Positions 24,338-34,379 of a stretch of DNA of 64,000 bases are shown here, in pieces. The translations under genes and the position numbers were made by a program. The notes beneath the pieces were generated by a model. It saw nothing but the letters and a program-made list of their open reading frames with translations. It was not told the DNA's origin and did no database searches. Source of the stretch: Casuarina equisetifolia (Eukaryota; Streptophyta; Magnoliopsida; Fagales; Casuarinaceae); NCBI GenBank assembly GCA_028551475.1, contig CM052355.1, forward strand, positions 21,355,580-21,419,579, written 5' to 3'. Each line of letters begins with the position of its first letter. Position 1 is the stretch's first letter.

Positions 24338-26224
24338 TTAACACAAAGGTTCTTTTCCTACCCCCAAACTTAAATGAAGCATTGTCCTCAATGTAAAAAC
24401 AAAAGAAATCAATAATAAAGAAGGAATAAGAAAACTCCCTTGATTGCAGATTGTCAAAATAGAGCTATGATGAGCATATGGTGATAGCCTTCTAACCAAA
24501 CTGCTAACAAAATACTTGGGTTGCCTCCCAAGAAGCGCTTGCTTTATAGTTTTCAGCCAAGCTATCCTCCACATGTTGCTCAAGGAGGATGAAACTCCAA
24601 TAGTTTAGGAGACAACTTGTGTCGTTTGATTGTTGAGCATTCTTCAATAAGCATAACTATCTCATATACTTCTAACTTTCTTTTGTTCTCCAGTATCTCG
24701 TTCAACAATTTTGCATAACTAGATATTTGAACTGAAGCATCTGTAAAAGAAATGTTAATGTGCAATTTTAAAGATATATCAAGGAATTCCAAAAACTGCT
24801 TATCTTTTACGTGTTGCTGGAATCTTTGGGGAGATGGAGTTAGAGGCATAAAGGACATAGGATTTTCTAGAACAAGGTTGCTCCTAGCTGCCTCCTCAAG
24901 TTGTATGCTGACATCTTTATCATTATCTTTGAGACTCTCTTTGTCAACATCAACTTCTCCTACTTGCTTGCCACATGTTGGGGTTATTGCCTCTATGGTA
25001 TCTTCAAGACTTTTCTTTATATCACTAGGCAAAGGACCCTCCTGATTCTCTGAGATCATACTAATGAGTTGACTCATCTGCACCTCTAATTTTTGGATTG
25101 AAGCTTCTTGTCTCTGAAAACTCGCTTCTTGATTCTGAAATCTTGCTTCAATCCTCTCTATAAAGTTCTGTGTGGTGCTGGCTAGCTCACTAATTATGTT
25201 CTCGTAGTTAGGTTTCACCTCTTCTGTTTGCCAAAATGTTGGTTGCAGTCTCATCTCACTTGGGTTACTCCATGAAAAAGTTTGATGGTTGTGCCATCCC
25301 AGATTGTACGTATTTGAGTAATAATCATTTTGTGACCTGCTAGGAATTTCAACAAAATTAGCATAATCATTATAATGAGCATTAGGGTTACCTACTTGAT
25401 ATTCTGTGCTCTCATGTGCTCCACCACAAAATTCATATGATCTACTTTAATGTCTCACAACTAGAGTATTTAGGTTGTCTATCTTCTCATTGAGCACTTC
25501 TAATTGTGTAGACATTATGGTGAAGATCTACTTCATGGACTCCACTTGCTTGATGCATTGGTAGCCTCTTAGTAGACCATTGATAGCTATTGGCTAACAT
25601 TTCCTCCAAAAGGTTATATGCCTCTTCTACAGTTTTGCTGTGCAAATCCCCTCCTGCAGCTGTATCAATTACAAAACGAAGATTTGTACTACACCCATCA
25701 TAAAAAGTTTGTACTTGTAACCAAATGGGTAGTCCATGATCTGGACATTTCCTCATAAGTTCCTTGAATCTTTCCCAAGCTTCATACACTGATTCATTGT
25801 CCATCTGCATAAAAGTAGTAATATCGTTATGCATTTTTACAGATTTCACCAAAGGAAAGAACTTACTAAGAAATTTATGAGCCAAATCATCCCATGTAGT
25901 AATCAATCCTGCAGAAAGAGAAAAGAACCAATTTTTAGCTGTATCTCTAAGAGAAAATGGAAATAGTTTCAACCTAATAACATCTTCTGTAACTCCATGA
26001 TCTCCAATCATGTCACAGAATTCAAGGAATGCTTCAATGTGAGCATTTGGATCCTCATTTGGTAGCCCACTATATTGCACAGATTTTTGAAGCATCTTGA
26101 TGAGCACAGGCTTGATCTCAAAGTTATTTGCCTGATTTGCAAGCCTAATGTTTGATGTAGCATTCCAAAATGTTGGTGCAACATAGTCTTTTAAAAGTCT
26201 ATATGTATCATCATATCTCTCCAT
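24338..26224 (-). pseudogene. TR-GAG gag gene remains (Retrotrans_gag domain)
   Basis: The first open stretch (25487-26224, 245 codons) starts about 190 nt after the primer site. It contains the retrotransposon gag core at about residues 65-125: 'AFLEFCDMIGDHGV', 'IRLKLFPFSLRDTAKNWF', 'TTWDDLAHKFLSKFFP'. The second stretch (24580-25254, 224 codons) is a glutamine-rich coiled-coil region ('QEASFQRQEASIQKLE') ending near 24580. Gag of this kind forms the particle around the element RNA. No protease, integrase or reverse transcriptase signature is present anywhere between the LTRs. The relation to Athila/Tat-type Gypsy gag is inferred from the motif pattern and primer site. Confidence 0.8.
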
Positions 26225-26411
26225 CCTTGTTACTTAATCTTTCAACAACAACAACTTAACAAAGATTTTTTTTCTTTTTGTTTTTCAAGAATTAAAAGAA
26301 ATGATTTTTTTTTTATTTTTCAAGAATAAAAAAAAAATTTAAAGGAAAATAAAAGCTAGATTAAACCTAAAAATTATTCGGTATTAATATTAATCAGTAG
26401 TAAAACAACCA

Positions 26412-26430
26412 ATCCCCGGCAACGGCGCCA
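26412..26430 (-). other. Primer binding site (tRNA-Asp) of the TR-GAG element
   Basis: On the minus strand TGGCGCCGTTGCCGGGGA matches the 3' end of plant tRNA-Asp over its full length, six bases from the 5' LTR. It is used by several plant Gypsy lineages. Confidence 0.92.
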
Positions 26431-26436
26431 AAAACT

Positions 26437-27710
26437 TGTTCGGTGAAATCTAAATGCAAGTGAACATGTCGAACAAGTAATATAATGATAAGAAAGATAT
26501 CGTCCCACAAAGATTGGTGATTACTAGACCAACTAATTACTAACGGTGAATAACTCCTAGAATTTATCTAGCAAACCAAATTGATGGATGATAGATTAAC
26601 TAACTAAGTCTAAGAAAACTTAATAAAAGAAATATGTTAGAGCATATGACTTCACCATAATTACTAGGTACTAATATTGATTATTTATGCTTGCAAGAGA
26701 GATAATATCTATGTGATGACGGAATTTCCTAATTTATTTACTATCCTATGTCTAGGTATAGCAAACCTACTTAGTTCATTAATTCACTATATCTCTATAT
26801 GTGAATTAAAACAAACCAAATGCATTAGGATCTATGAATATTCCCAGTTTACACCAAAAGCCACACAAACAATATGGTATATGTCTATCCATATTTAATT
26901 TATGGTTACATATTACAAGAAGCAACTGCATGCTTTTTCCTGTCGGTCTTTAACATGCAAATCAAGTCATCTAAGTGGTAGCTAATCACCTAAAAGCATT
27001 AAACTCCGTAATATGTAACTTCACATAAATAAAATATCTTGCAAAACATAATAATCATAAGATTCATACCATCATAATTAGGTTACATCGTAGCTCTAAC
27101 AAAAATACACTAAAACATAAAGAAATAATGAGGAAGAATGGTAATAAGAAATAAAGAAGGCATCTTGAATCCAAGAACAAGAAGTCTGTCACCCTTTTTG
27201 TCTTCTCTTCAAGAAAACCTTGAATTCTTGGCTTCTTTCTTGAGTTGTGCTCAATTTCCTCCTCTCCCCTTCTTTTGCCTCTTCTTTTCTCTTAAATAGG
27301 GTTTAGGTTTAGACCTATCTCCTATCCTAGTAGAATTGGGTTTTAGAAACCTAAAGCAATTGGGTTTTAGAGACCTAAAACAATTGGGTTTTGAACTCCT
27401 AAATTAATTAAGATTTGAATTCCTAACATGACTAGGTTTTCTATTTATTTAGAAAACCCAACAACAATAGAAAATCTAATAACAATCATCCAAAGCCCAA
27501 GCCCATTTTGACTCTTTTGATCTTGATATTACAATTTTGCCACACAATAAGCATCAGGTTCTCCATGTTCATCCCTTTTCTCTTTGCCTTCTTGTGCTAC
27601 AAAAACAACACAAATTCAAATAAATAAGAGTTCAAATATTTTCTCATAAGCATTGTATTATTTATTGCTTAAAAAATAGGTAAAATAACTCTATAAAAAT
27701 AGAGTTATCA
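26437..27710 (-). repeat. 5' LTR of the TR-GAG element
   Basis: It is 1274 bp, the partner of 21724-23000, and is followed by the TTCTT duplication at 27711-27715. Confidence 0.92.
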
Positions 27711-28085
27711 TTCTTCTATAGGTCCTAATCAATGGAACTACCTTTTGGATCAACCTATAAATGGGTAGAAGTACCAACATGAGTGACTAGTTCTTAACTT
27801 TATCAAAGGTGAACTTCTTAAGAAGTTCTCATACAAATTTACTTTGAGAAATAAAAATGTCATGATTTGTTTGTTTAAGTTGCATCCTTAAAAATAACTA
27901 AGTTTACCCTTCTCACTTATTTTAGTTTTCTTTCTTCATAAGATCAGCAAATTTAGTACATAATAATAAACTAGATGAACCAAAAATACTCTCATTTATA
28001 TATATTTGGACTAAAAGAATATTAGTATAATATGAATTTATGAATAGAACAATGTCAGTATAACCTATTTTAAAGGCATTTTCCA

Positions 28086-28654
28086 TTATGTTAGAATATA
28101 TTAATATTTTGATGATGACAAATAGGGAATTATAATATAAAAATATTATAGTTCCTTATTTATAGTTTTAAATAAGAAAAATAATGCTGGAGATTTTGTA
28201 GGAAAATGGACTATTTAACGCTGCCTATAGAAGCCAAAATAGCAAAGCCCAAAGCAACATGAGCCCATACACATTTAGGCCTTCACTACCCAGACCCAAC
28301 ATGAACTACAAGCCCACGATCGCGATCCAATCCATAGGCAGTGCGCAACCCAAAAAAGTGAGCCCACAATCTAGAAGCCATGGACGTGATCTAGATCCAG
28401 TTCGTGATCTGCTACCGACCCACATGACCTTTGAAGCTCAACTCAATCCAAAGGCGAGACCTACAAACCTGTTCTCAGGACCCACGACCCAAAAACGCTA
28501 TTCGACGTCATTGCCACCTAAAAGCTCAAATCAAATGCCGATTATAACTCCATTCAAGTTGAAAAAAGTCTCATTAAAACTAACAGAAAGAAAAAAATTT
28601 CTATGAAGAAAAACAAAGACCCACTACTCAAAAAAATCAAAGATCCAATCCATA
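28086..28654. mobile_element. Insertion of uncertain type in the old SIRE-like element
   Basis: This block interrupts the reverse transcriptase-to-integrase order of the old SIRE-like copy. It starts near TGTTAGAATATATTAATATT, a typical LTR-like start, and is richer in C and G in its middle (28200-28560). A 115-codon frame there (28259-28606) is Pro/Ser-rich and matches no family I know. It could be a solo LTR, but no partner or clear target duplication is visible. Confidence 0.35.
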
Positions 28655-28800
28655 TATATATATAGACAAGTTATTTTCACACAATATAGTTCTAGCTAAT
28701 TTTACCATGTTCATTTTTCCTTTTGACTACACCATTATGTTATGGTATCCTTCGTATAAACAAATTATGTTCAATTCTATTTTTATATAGAACTCTTGAA

Positions 28801-29310
28801 TGTGATAGTGATGTGGATGGCGATGGGCAATGGAGTGAGCTTTTGAATTAGGGAGAGATTTAGAACGGAATAATAACAAGGCAATTCAAAAATATAAAGG
28901 CTAAAAAAGTAAAGACTGGAAAATAAATAATTGAAAGGTAAAAGACAGTAATTTAAGTGTAAAAATTAATATAACTAGAATATAAAAGGTTGGAAAGTAA
29001 AGACATGAAATTTAAAGAGGCAAAGTTTAAAGAAAAACGAAATTCAATAACTTTTCAATCTCCATGGTTCAAGGTTTTGATTACAAGTGAAGGAACAATG
29101 TCCTTAAATAGACGACTAAGACTTCCTTAACAATTTAAGAATCCTAAATTAACATAGTTAAGGAGTCTTAAACATATCAAAATTCCTAAAGAATCTCTGG
29201 GATAACCTTTAAAAGTTTAGGCTTCTTGAATCCAAATATATAATTGTTAGGACACTCAACATATGGATTGAGCTATTAGCCTAAGTTGAAATAGTTGCTC
29301 CGCATTAGAT
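28801..29310 (-). mobile_element. LTR-like insertion shared with 45905-46680 (inverted)
   Basis: It begins TGTGATAGTGATGTGG and ends near 'gttgctccgca', and separates two integrase pieces of the old SIRE-like element. Its reverse complement aligns with 45905-46680: 'ccattgccatc', 'taaattactgtcttt', 'cagcctttta' and 'caaagctcattcca' have counterparts here. It is probably a solo or truncated LTR of a family not otherwise represented in the window. Confidence 0.5.
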
Positions 29311-29520
29311 AGTTTTAAATTCTTTACCATTATCTACATGAATATATTTGATTTTTAAATTTTTCCCATTTTGAATCTTTTTACAAAAATTTTCAAACAT
29401 ATGAAATGTTACTCTTATACATAATACAAAATACCTAACTAAATTTAAAATAATCCTCCACAATCACAAATACCTAGTACTTATTAGACAAGAAATCAAA
29501 GTAGTCAAATGATATGCCAC

Positions 29521-30420
29521 GTTAGCAGCCATATGGAGGACATGCAAATCCCACCAGCCTTAGCCCACGTCACCTTGGGATAACTCCTTTTAGTTGCCTC
29601 ATTACAAAATGCCGTCTACCCACATTTGGTGAAAAACAGAAAACCGATGGCCACTAACCATGATTGAGAAACAACGGATCTGAACAGTAAAAACTCTCAT
29701 GCTTGTTCAAAACTATCCACCTTGCATTTAGGAAGGTTTCAAAACAACCATGAAGAAATCTTCTTCTTTGTTCAAGTAATCGATCTCCAATGTCAAAGCA
29801 GGATTCAACATAGATCAGTGACAACTCTGAAATCGTACAAGCAAGGAAGGTTTATTCAAATTCTTCCAGCCAAAGAAGGAATACCGTGTAGACGATGCGC
29901 CCCTCATAAATTTTCCTTCTCACTTCTTACAGAGAATCGGTCTCCATTGATTCAAGAGAAAAATGGAAACAAGAAGACCATTCCATCGGAAAATTAATAG
30001 TATATTAACTGTAAATTTGATTTTTTGAATTGATTGTACAGATTCACCCTATAACTAAGGCCTTGTACAGAGAAAAAACTCATCAATCAAGACATAATCT
30101 TTCCTGCAATTTCTTTGTTTTTCACTTGCAACCCCCCCCCCCCTTCTTTTTTTATTTGGTCTCTTTATTTGTTTTTACAATAAGTCTTTTTTCTAGTTGT
30201 ACTTACCTCCTAGACTTGTTGCCCTCATTGGTTCAAAGAGATCCATCTGTATCAATTCAATTCATCTCATCTTGGTAAGTACTTCTTTTGAGTTAAAACT
30301 TGTTTTTACATGTTTTGCTTGAATATATGCATCACACACTATTTTTATCACATTTCAAGTCTTGTAGCACTCTTATTAAGTCTTCTCTATATAACTGTAC
30401 AAGGTACTTCACATTAATAT
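29521..30420. other. Unassigned insertion of distinct base composition
   Basis: This 0.9-kb block lies between integrase and GAG-pre-integrase pieces of the old SIRE-like element and matches nothing else in the window. It is less AT-rich than its surroundings in 29520-29960. It has a C-run at 30131-30142 followed by T-rich sequence, and short open frames (29722-29997, 30030-30278) without recognisable domains. It could be an LTR or another inserted element. Confidence 0.35.
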
Positions 30421-32559
30421 GGGTCAATTTTTTTATGCCACAACTAGTCACTATTGCCTAGATCTACTACTAGGCATATTTCTTTATTTTTAAATATATA
30501 TATATATATATATCTTACTTTTTTTTTCCATAAATAACATTATTTTTGTCGCACTAGCCATTTTGTAGAATTTTTACCTAATTTTACTTTATAATTTTTA
30601 TCACACAATTGACCGATACTTATAACATTATATGCTAGTCCTACTACAAGTTAAACATCATCAATTAAAAAAGATGAAGAAGTATTACCTATTGTCCCGA
30701 TACATTTTATGATGCAAGAGGAGTTTCTCCAAATGATACATTTGCTTCATATTTTGGTGTAATGGTTGAGAACAGATTTAGGTAGTGTTTTAGGAGTATC
30801 CATTGTCCAAAATCCTTGCCTCTTTATTCTAATTTGTTTCCTATATTGATTTTAGTTCTTGCACAATACTTTTTTTTTATTTGGGTTCTAGTATCCAACT
30901 TTGTTTAGGATCAAGTGGGTTAGTCAAGTTAGAATGCTTTTTAACCTAGATTTTTCTAATTTTGAGTCTCTTTCTCTACATAATAGGATAGGATTCATAT
31001 ATATGTTCCAATTTTTTACAAAAACTGCAGTTTGGTAAATTTGGCATGCAAATATTTTCTTTTCAGTTTCTACTTTACAAATGTTGCTAAAGAATTTGTT
31101 TGCATTTTCTAGTTTGTACCCTATACTAGCGTTGTCGTAAATTTCTTGTTTTGAGCTTATTATCTCATTTAACATCTCACTTCCTTTGATGAACTTGTGA
31201 TATTTCAAATGCTTTTTCAGATTTTCATATTCTATAAATAGAACAAAATTATCATTATTTTTACCTTCTAATTGTGTTATTTTCTCCTAACACCTATGAT
31301 ATTTGTCTTTTAATTTCTTATTTTTCGCTTCTAATACATGTTGTCTATCAATTACTTTGTTAAATGTTTCGTACAGCTCATTAAACAAAATCTAATTCTC
31401 ACAATTATTAGATCTTTTACCTAATAGTTATCATAGATCTCGCCTCTTCATTAGAGATTGAATAATTTCCCAAGTGGCCACCAACACTTTTTTTTCTTGT
31501 ACTTTCTTCTATATTAGCCTTCAAAATTAAACTTCGTCCATGTATATGACTTGGTTTTTTACATTCAAAGCAAATGAAATTAGTAGGTTTGATACTTTTG
31601 TCTTTGTAAAACTCACTTATTTTTTTTAGCAAGTAAAGCAATATATTATCATCAAAATTAAAATTATTATTTTCATTTATCGTAGTCTTAAAAGTTAGAT
31701 TTTTTTGTACCTACCTTGACTCCTTCTTTCCCCCCTAGTTCTCCTATTCATTTGGAGATCATGTGTTTGTAGAGATCATAACAATTCATCTAGGTGCATT
31801 TTCTTTAGATCATGTGCTTCTTTTATTGTTGTTTCCTTAGCATCCAAATTTTTAACCAAAAATCCTAAGATTTTCTTGACTAGTTTCTTATTTTCATAAT
31901 GTTTTAACAATAAAAGTTGAGTAATAATATCAAAAAATCTAGTAAACATATTATAAATACTTTCACTTGGTTTCATCATAAATAATTCATAGCTATGGAC
32001 TAACATGACAATTTTAGATTCTAACCTTTTCAGTTGCTTCATGCAAAACTTTTAATTTGTACCATATATTTTGCAATTAGAAATTCTAATCTATTCAGTT
32101 GTAGTTAAAGAGTAAAACAACATAGTTAGTTCTTTTGACATTTGATTAGACCAAAACAAAAGTGATGCCTAGGGTATTTCTATCACATTGTTTATGATTT
32201 TCTAGGATTCTACATCTTGTTCCACCTGTTACGTACATTTTCATCATGTTTTTCTAGTTGTTGTAGTTAAAGCCATCAAATGAGTGGTATATTGCAAGCT
32301 AAAATAATGGTCATACCGCTAGCTTTGTGAATCTCAGTAGAATGCATATTTGTAACTTAATCTAGGTAATGCGCACTTTGTTACCATTGGTTGGGTCTCA
32401 AAGCAATCTAAGAGGAGGGAATGAGTTAGGTTTTTAAGTTCTTTTTAAATTTTTTTCAAAAAATGTGACTAAGTGTGTTTCATAGCATATATGTACTGTC
32501 AAATTGAACAAGACAACAAGGATAAGAATAGTTATATGTGACCCATCAATTGGAAGAGA

Positions 32560-32990
32560 GATTGGCTACACAGAATTTATACAGTGATGTTCTTGGCAGG
32601 ATGACTTCAGCTCCATATATTCTAGTGGCCTCCCTTCCACGTATTCTTAAGGTTTACATTAGTCCTAAACCTGCGGAAACATATAAAGGGGAAGCCATGG
32701 TGGCCCTTACCCCAAATGAACTTCAGTATACACTAGCAATGTATAAATTTACCTTGGTAACAAGGTTTGGTTATGATAGACCTCCTATGAATGTCTTTGA
32801 GAAACATGTAAACTGAAGTTGGGGATTATTAAAGCTGGCAGTTGTGGGACTGTTGAATCGTTGACATTTATGTATACACCTGCAGACGGAGCATGGTTTT
32901 GCAGTAGCTTGGTCTAGAGATTAGACCGTGTTTGAGAGGTGGCAGTACACACATTTTTAGATGGTCTCCTAACGCTGGAAAGGGAGGTGA
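32560..32990 (+). pseudogene. LINE ORF1 fragment with DUF4283-type module
   Basis: The plus-strand frame reads 'YKGEAMVALTPNELQYTLAM', 'YKFTLVTRFGYDRPPMNVFE' (32670-32805), then 'WGLLKLAVVGLLNR', 'HLCIHLQTEHGFAVAWSRD' and, after a frame change, 'FRWSPNAGKG' near 32955. This is the order of the DUF4283 module of plant LINE ORF1-like proteins (GE..V....E......FKF.LVGKF..GRP, WGL......VGLLN, RHV.I.L..E.DF..AWSR, MRVF.W.P). Stops occur after 'FEKHVN', after 'LLNR' and after 'WSRD'. No zinc knuckle or pol follows. It is a dead fragment next to the PAR1 duplication border. Confidence 0.6.
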
Positions 32991-33315
32991 TCAACGATTA
33001 GGGTGATTTTTTAATTCTTTTTTTTTTCTAGGGTGATGTGGTTGTGCTTTCCAGGATTGTGCATTGGTTGGCAAAACCCGTTGTTTTGGAAGTTGCATGG
33101 AAATTGGCAAAACCCGTTGTTTGGTTATGATAGACCTTCTGTCCCTTTTTCTTTTTTCATTTCCAAACCACACGACAAAACACACCAATAACTATGATTC
33201 AACGTCAACTTTTACAAACATTTCATATCTCTAAGATACATAATGACTCCCACACACTTATTGAGCAGAAGACCACACCTAATACTGGGTCGTACTCACC
33301 TCCAAGTGTGACTTC

Positions 33316-33321
33316 TTTATT
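33316..33321 (-). promoter_or_regulatory. Poly(A) signal AATAAA of PAR1 copy 1
   Basis: AATAAA on the minus strand lies 40 nt past the stop codon. The matching site in copy 2 (53903-53908) reads AATAAC. Confidence 0.55.
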
Positions 33322-33360
33322 GTAACTAAACTAGTAAGTCTTCGCATAGTATAATCTTTC

Positions 33361-34245
33361 CTAGTATGGTGCCAGTGCGGGGGCAACTATTGGTGCAGTT
33401 GTCAACCTAACCGGCTGCAGGGGACCTGGTGCAACATGTCCAGAGCTACGGAGGATCTCAGACATCCCTCGCCGTAGATTTGCTCGTTGTGCTTCACACA
33501 ATTTTGGAAGAAATACACCTGCCCAAAAGAAAAAACGAAAAGAACGAAGGGCAGATGTTAAATCAGTACCATACTTGCACCATCTTGCAAAGTAACTGGT
33601 ATAATCGACAATGAAATGTAAATGATGCTTGCCTTCACCGGCAGCAAGATTGAAGTACAAGTCAACAATGTTGGGGCAGCTCTCGTAGCACTCATATGAG
33701 CACAGTTGTTTGGTGAAGCGAGACTCCAGGAGAGAGTCTGAGGAGATTCCAAGTGTTGTTCGATCAAGCCCACACGTTTTGACGCACTCGTCAGTCTCAA
33801 CCATGTCCTTCAATTTGTCGGCCAAAATTTCTGATGTACGGCATGTGTATGTTTCCTCTCCACTCCTCTTCACTTGTTTCTCAAGCACACAGCGCTTTCC
33901 GGAGGACGACACCGCAAAGGTGCATGTGTCTTGGTCGAGATGCTCACATGTGATTCCTCCTGCAACCACCCGACAGAAGCAGATTTATTTCCAATACTAG
34001 CATGGAATCTCAAATAGTTCATATCCATGTGTTTTGCATGGAAAGGAGGAAAGGAATCATAAAAATCACAGAAGATTTGAAGAAGAATGTGAGTCCATGT
34101 AAAGCAGAATACTAAATGCGGATTTTTTATTCTCATTTTTCTTGATATTTGAAATAATTATGCCAATACCTAAAGTACCTTGCTCGGAGAGAGCAAGTGC
34201 CAGAGCCAGGATTACTAGGGTCTTCATGGTTAAGTTAGAGGCCAT
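33361..34245 (-). CDS. PAR1: PAR1 family secreted cysteine-rich protein, copy 1
   Basis: It has three exons on the minus strand: 34245-34170, 33959-33633 and 33518-33361, 561 nt, 186 residues. Residues 1-22 are a signal peptide (hydrophobic VILALALALS). The mature protein has ten cysteines (30, 38, 49, 65, 84, 88, 112, 116, 120, 142) and the PAR1 family (PF06521) core 'CPNIVDLYFNLAAGEG' and 'VFLPKLCEAQ', with a Pro/Ala-rich tail. The start is the ATG that begins the signal peptide, 126 nt from a TATA box. Intron 1 (210 nt) is GT-AG. Intron 2 (114 nt) is GC-AG, which restores the family sequence AAGEGVFLP. PAR1 was named in tobacco as photoassimilate-responsive; its biochemical role is unknown. 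The identification rests on remembered family sequence. Confidence 0.9.
33519..33632 (-). other. Intron 2 of PAR1 copy 1, GC-AG, frame-neutral
   Basis: The donor is GAAG|GCAAGC and the acceptor TTTTGGGCAG|GTGTA. The length is 114 nt, a multiple of three, and no stop lies in the gene frame, so retention would insert 38 residues. A GT donor 6 nt upstream (G|GTGAAG, at 33638) would also keep the frame, dropping Gly-Glu. Confidence 0.8.
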
Positions 34246-34370
34246 GGTACCGTTGGAATGTAACAGAAGGAGTAGGTAGAGACTGGTTTTGTATTCTTGG
34301 TACTTAGCAATTTTGTGTTCCTTTTCCGAAGAAGGCTGTGATGTTCCATGGTTCGTTGGGACAATGGGGA

Positions 34371-34378
34371 ATATATAG
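34371..34378 (-). promoter_or_regulatory. TATA box of PAR1 copy 1
   Basis: CTATATAT on the minus strand is about 126 nt upstream of the ATG, implying a leader near 90-100 nt. The same box lies at 54956-54963 in copy 2. Confidence 0.65.
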
Positions 34379-34379
34379 T

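Larger units (their letters stand above)
21724..27710 (-). mobile_element. TR-GAG retrotransposon (gag-only LTR element), structurally whole and young
   Basis: This 5987-bp minus-strand element has LTRs of 1277 and 1274 bp with TG...CA ends, a perfect tRNA-Asp primer site, a polypurine tract, an exact 5-bp target duplication and an interior of 3.4 kb that holds gag and no pol. That layout defines TR-GAG elements, non-autonomous relatives of Gypsy elements that rely on the enzymes of others. The LTRs differ at about 15-20 positions by eye, roughly 1.3 percent, so insertion was probably within the last million years or so. The gag reading has about one break. It is inserted in the old SIRE-like element. 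Confidence 0.88.
21180..32530 (-). mobile_element. Old SIRE-like Copia element carrying several nested insertions
   Basis: The pieces follow the order of the 12-20 kb SIRE element on the minus strand: RNase H (21180-21718, 'GIWYPRDLSFYLLAHSDVDC'), reverse transcriptase (27716-28085), integrase (28655-28800 and 29310-29520), GAG-pre-integrase region (about 30420-30780), gag (30900-32150, 'KIVMLVHSYELFMMKPSES' at 31776-32042), and a weak primer site and LTR start near 32380-32395. The LTR is cut near 32530 by a LINE fragment. It is heavily broken and much older than the elements inserted in it. Confidence 0.65.

Noticed and set aside
28259-28606. 115-codon Pro/Ser-rich plus-strand frame
   Set aside because: No domain, no gene context, inside an insertion in retroelement DNA.
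33361-33969. A single uninterrupted 202-codon frame over PAR1 copy 1 (likewise 53948-54556) as an intronless gene
   Set aside because: It lacks the signal peptide, starts at a GTG inside intron 1, and includes 38 residues absent from the family. The three-exon model fits PAR1 better, though intron retention is noted as a finding.
33710-34000. 96-codon plus-strand frame, conserved at 54297-54587
   Set aside because: It is antisense to PAR1 exon 2, and its conservation follows from the gene on the other strand.
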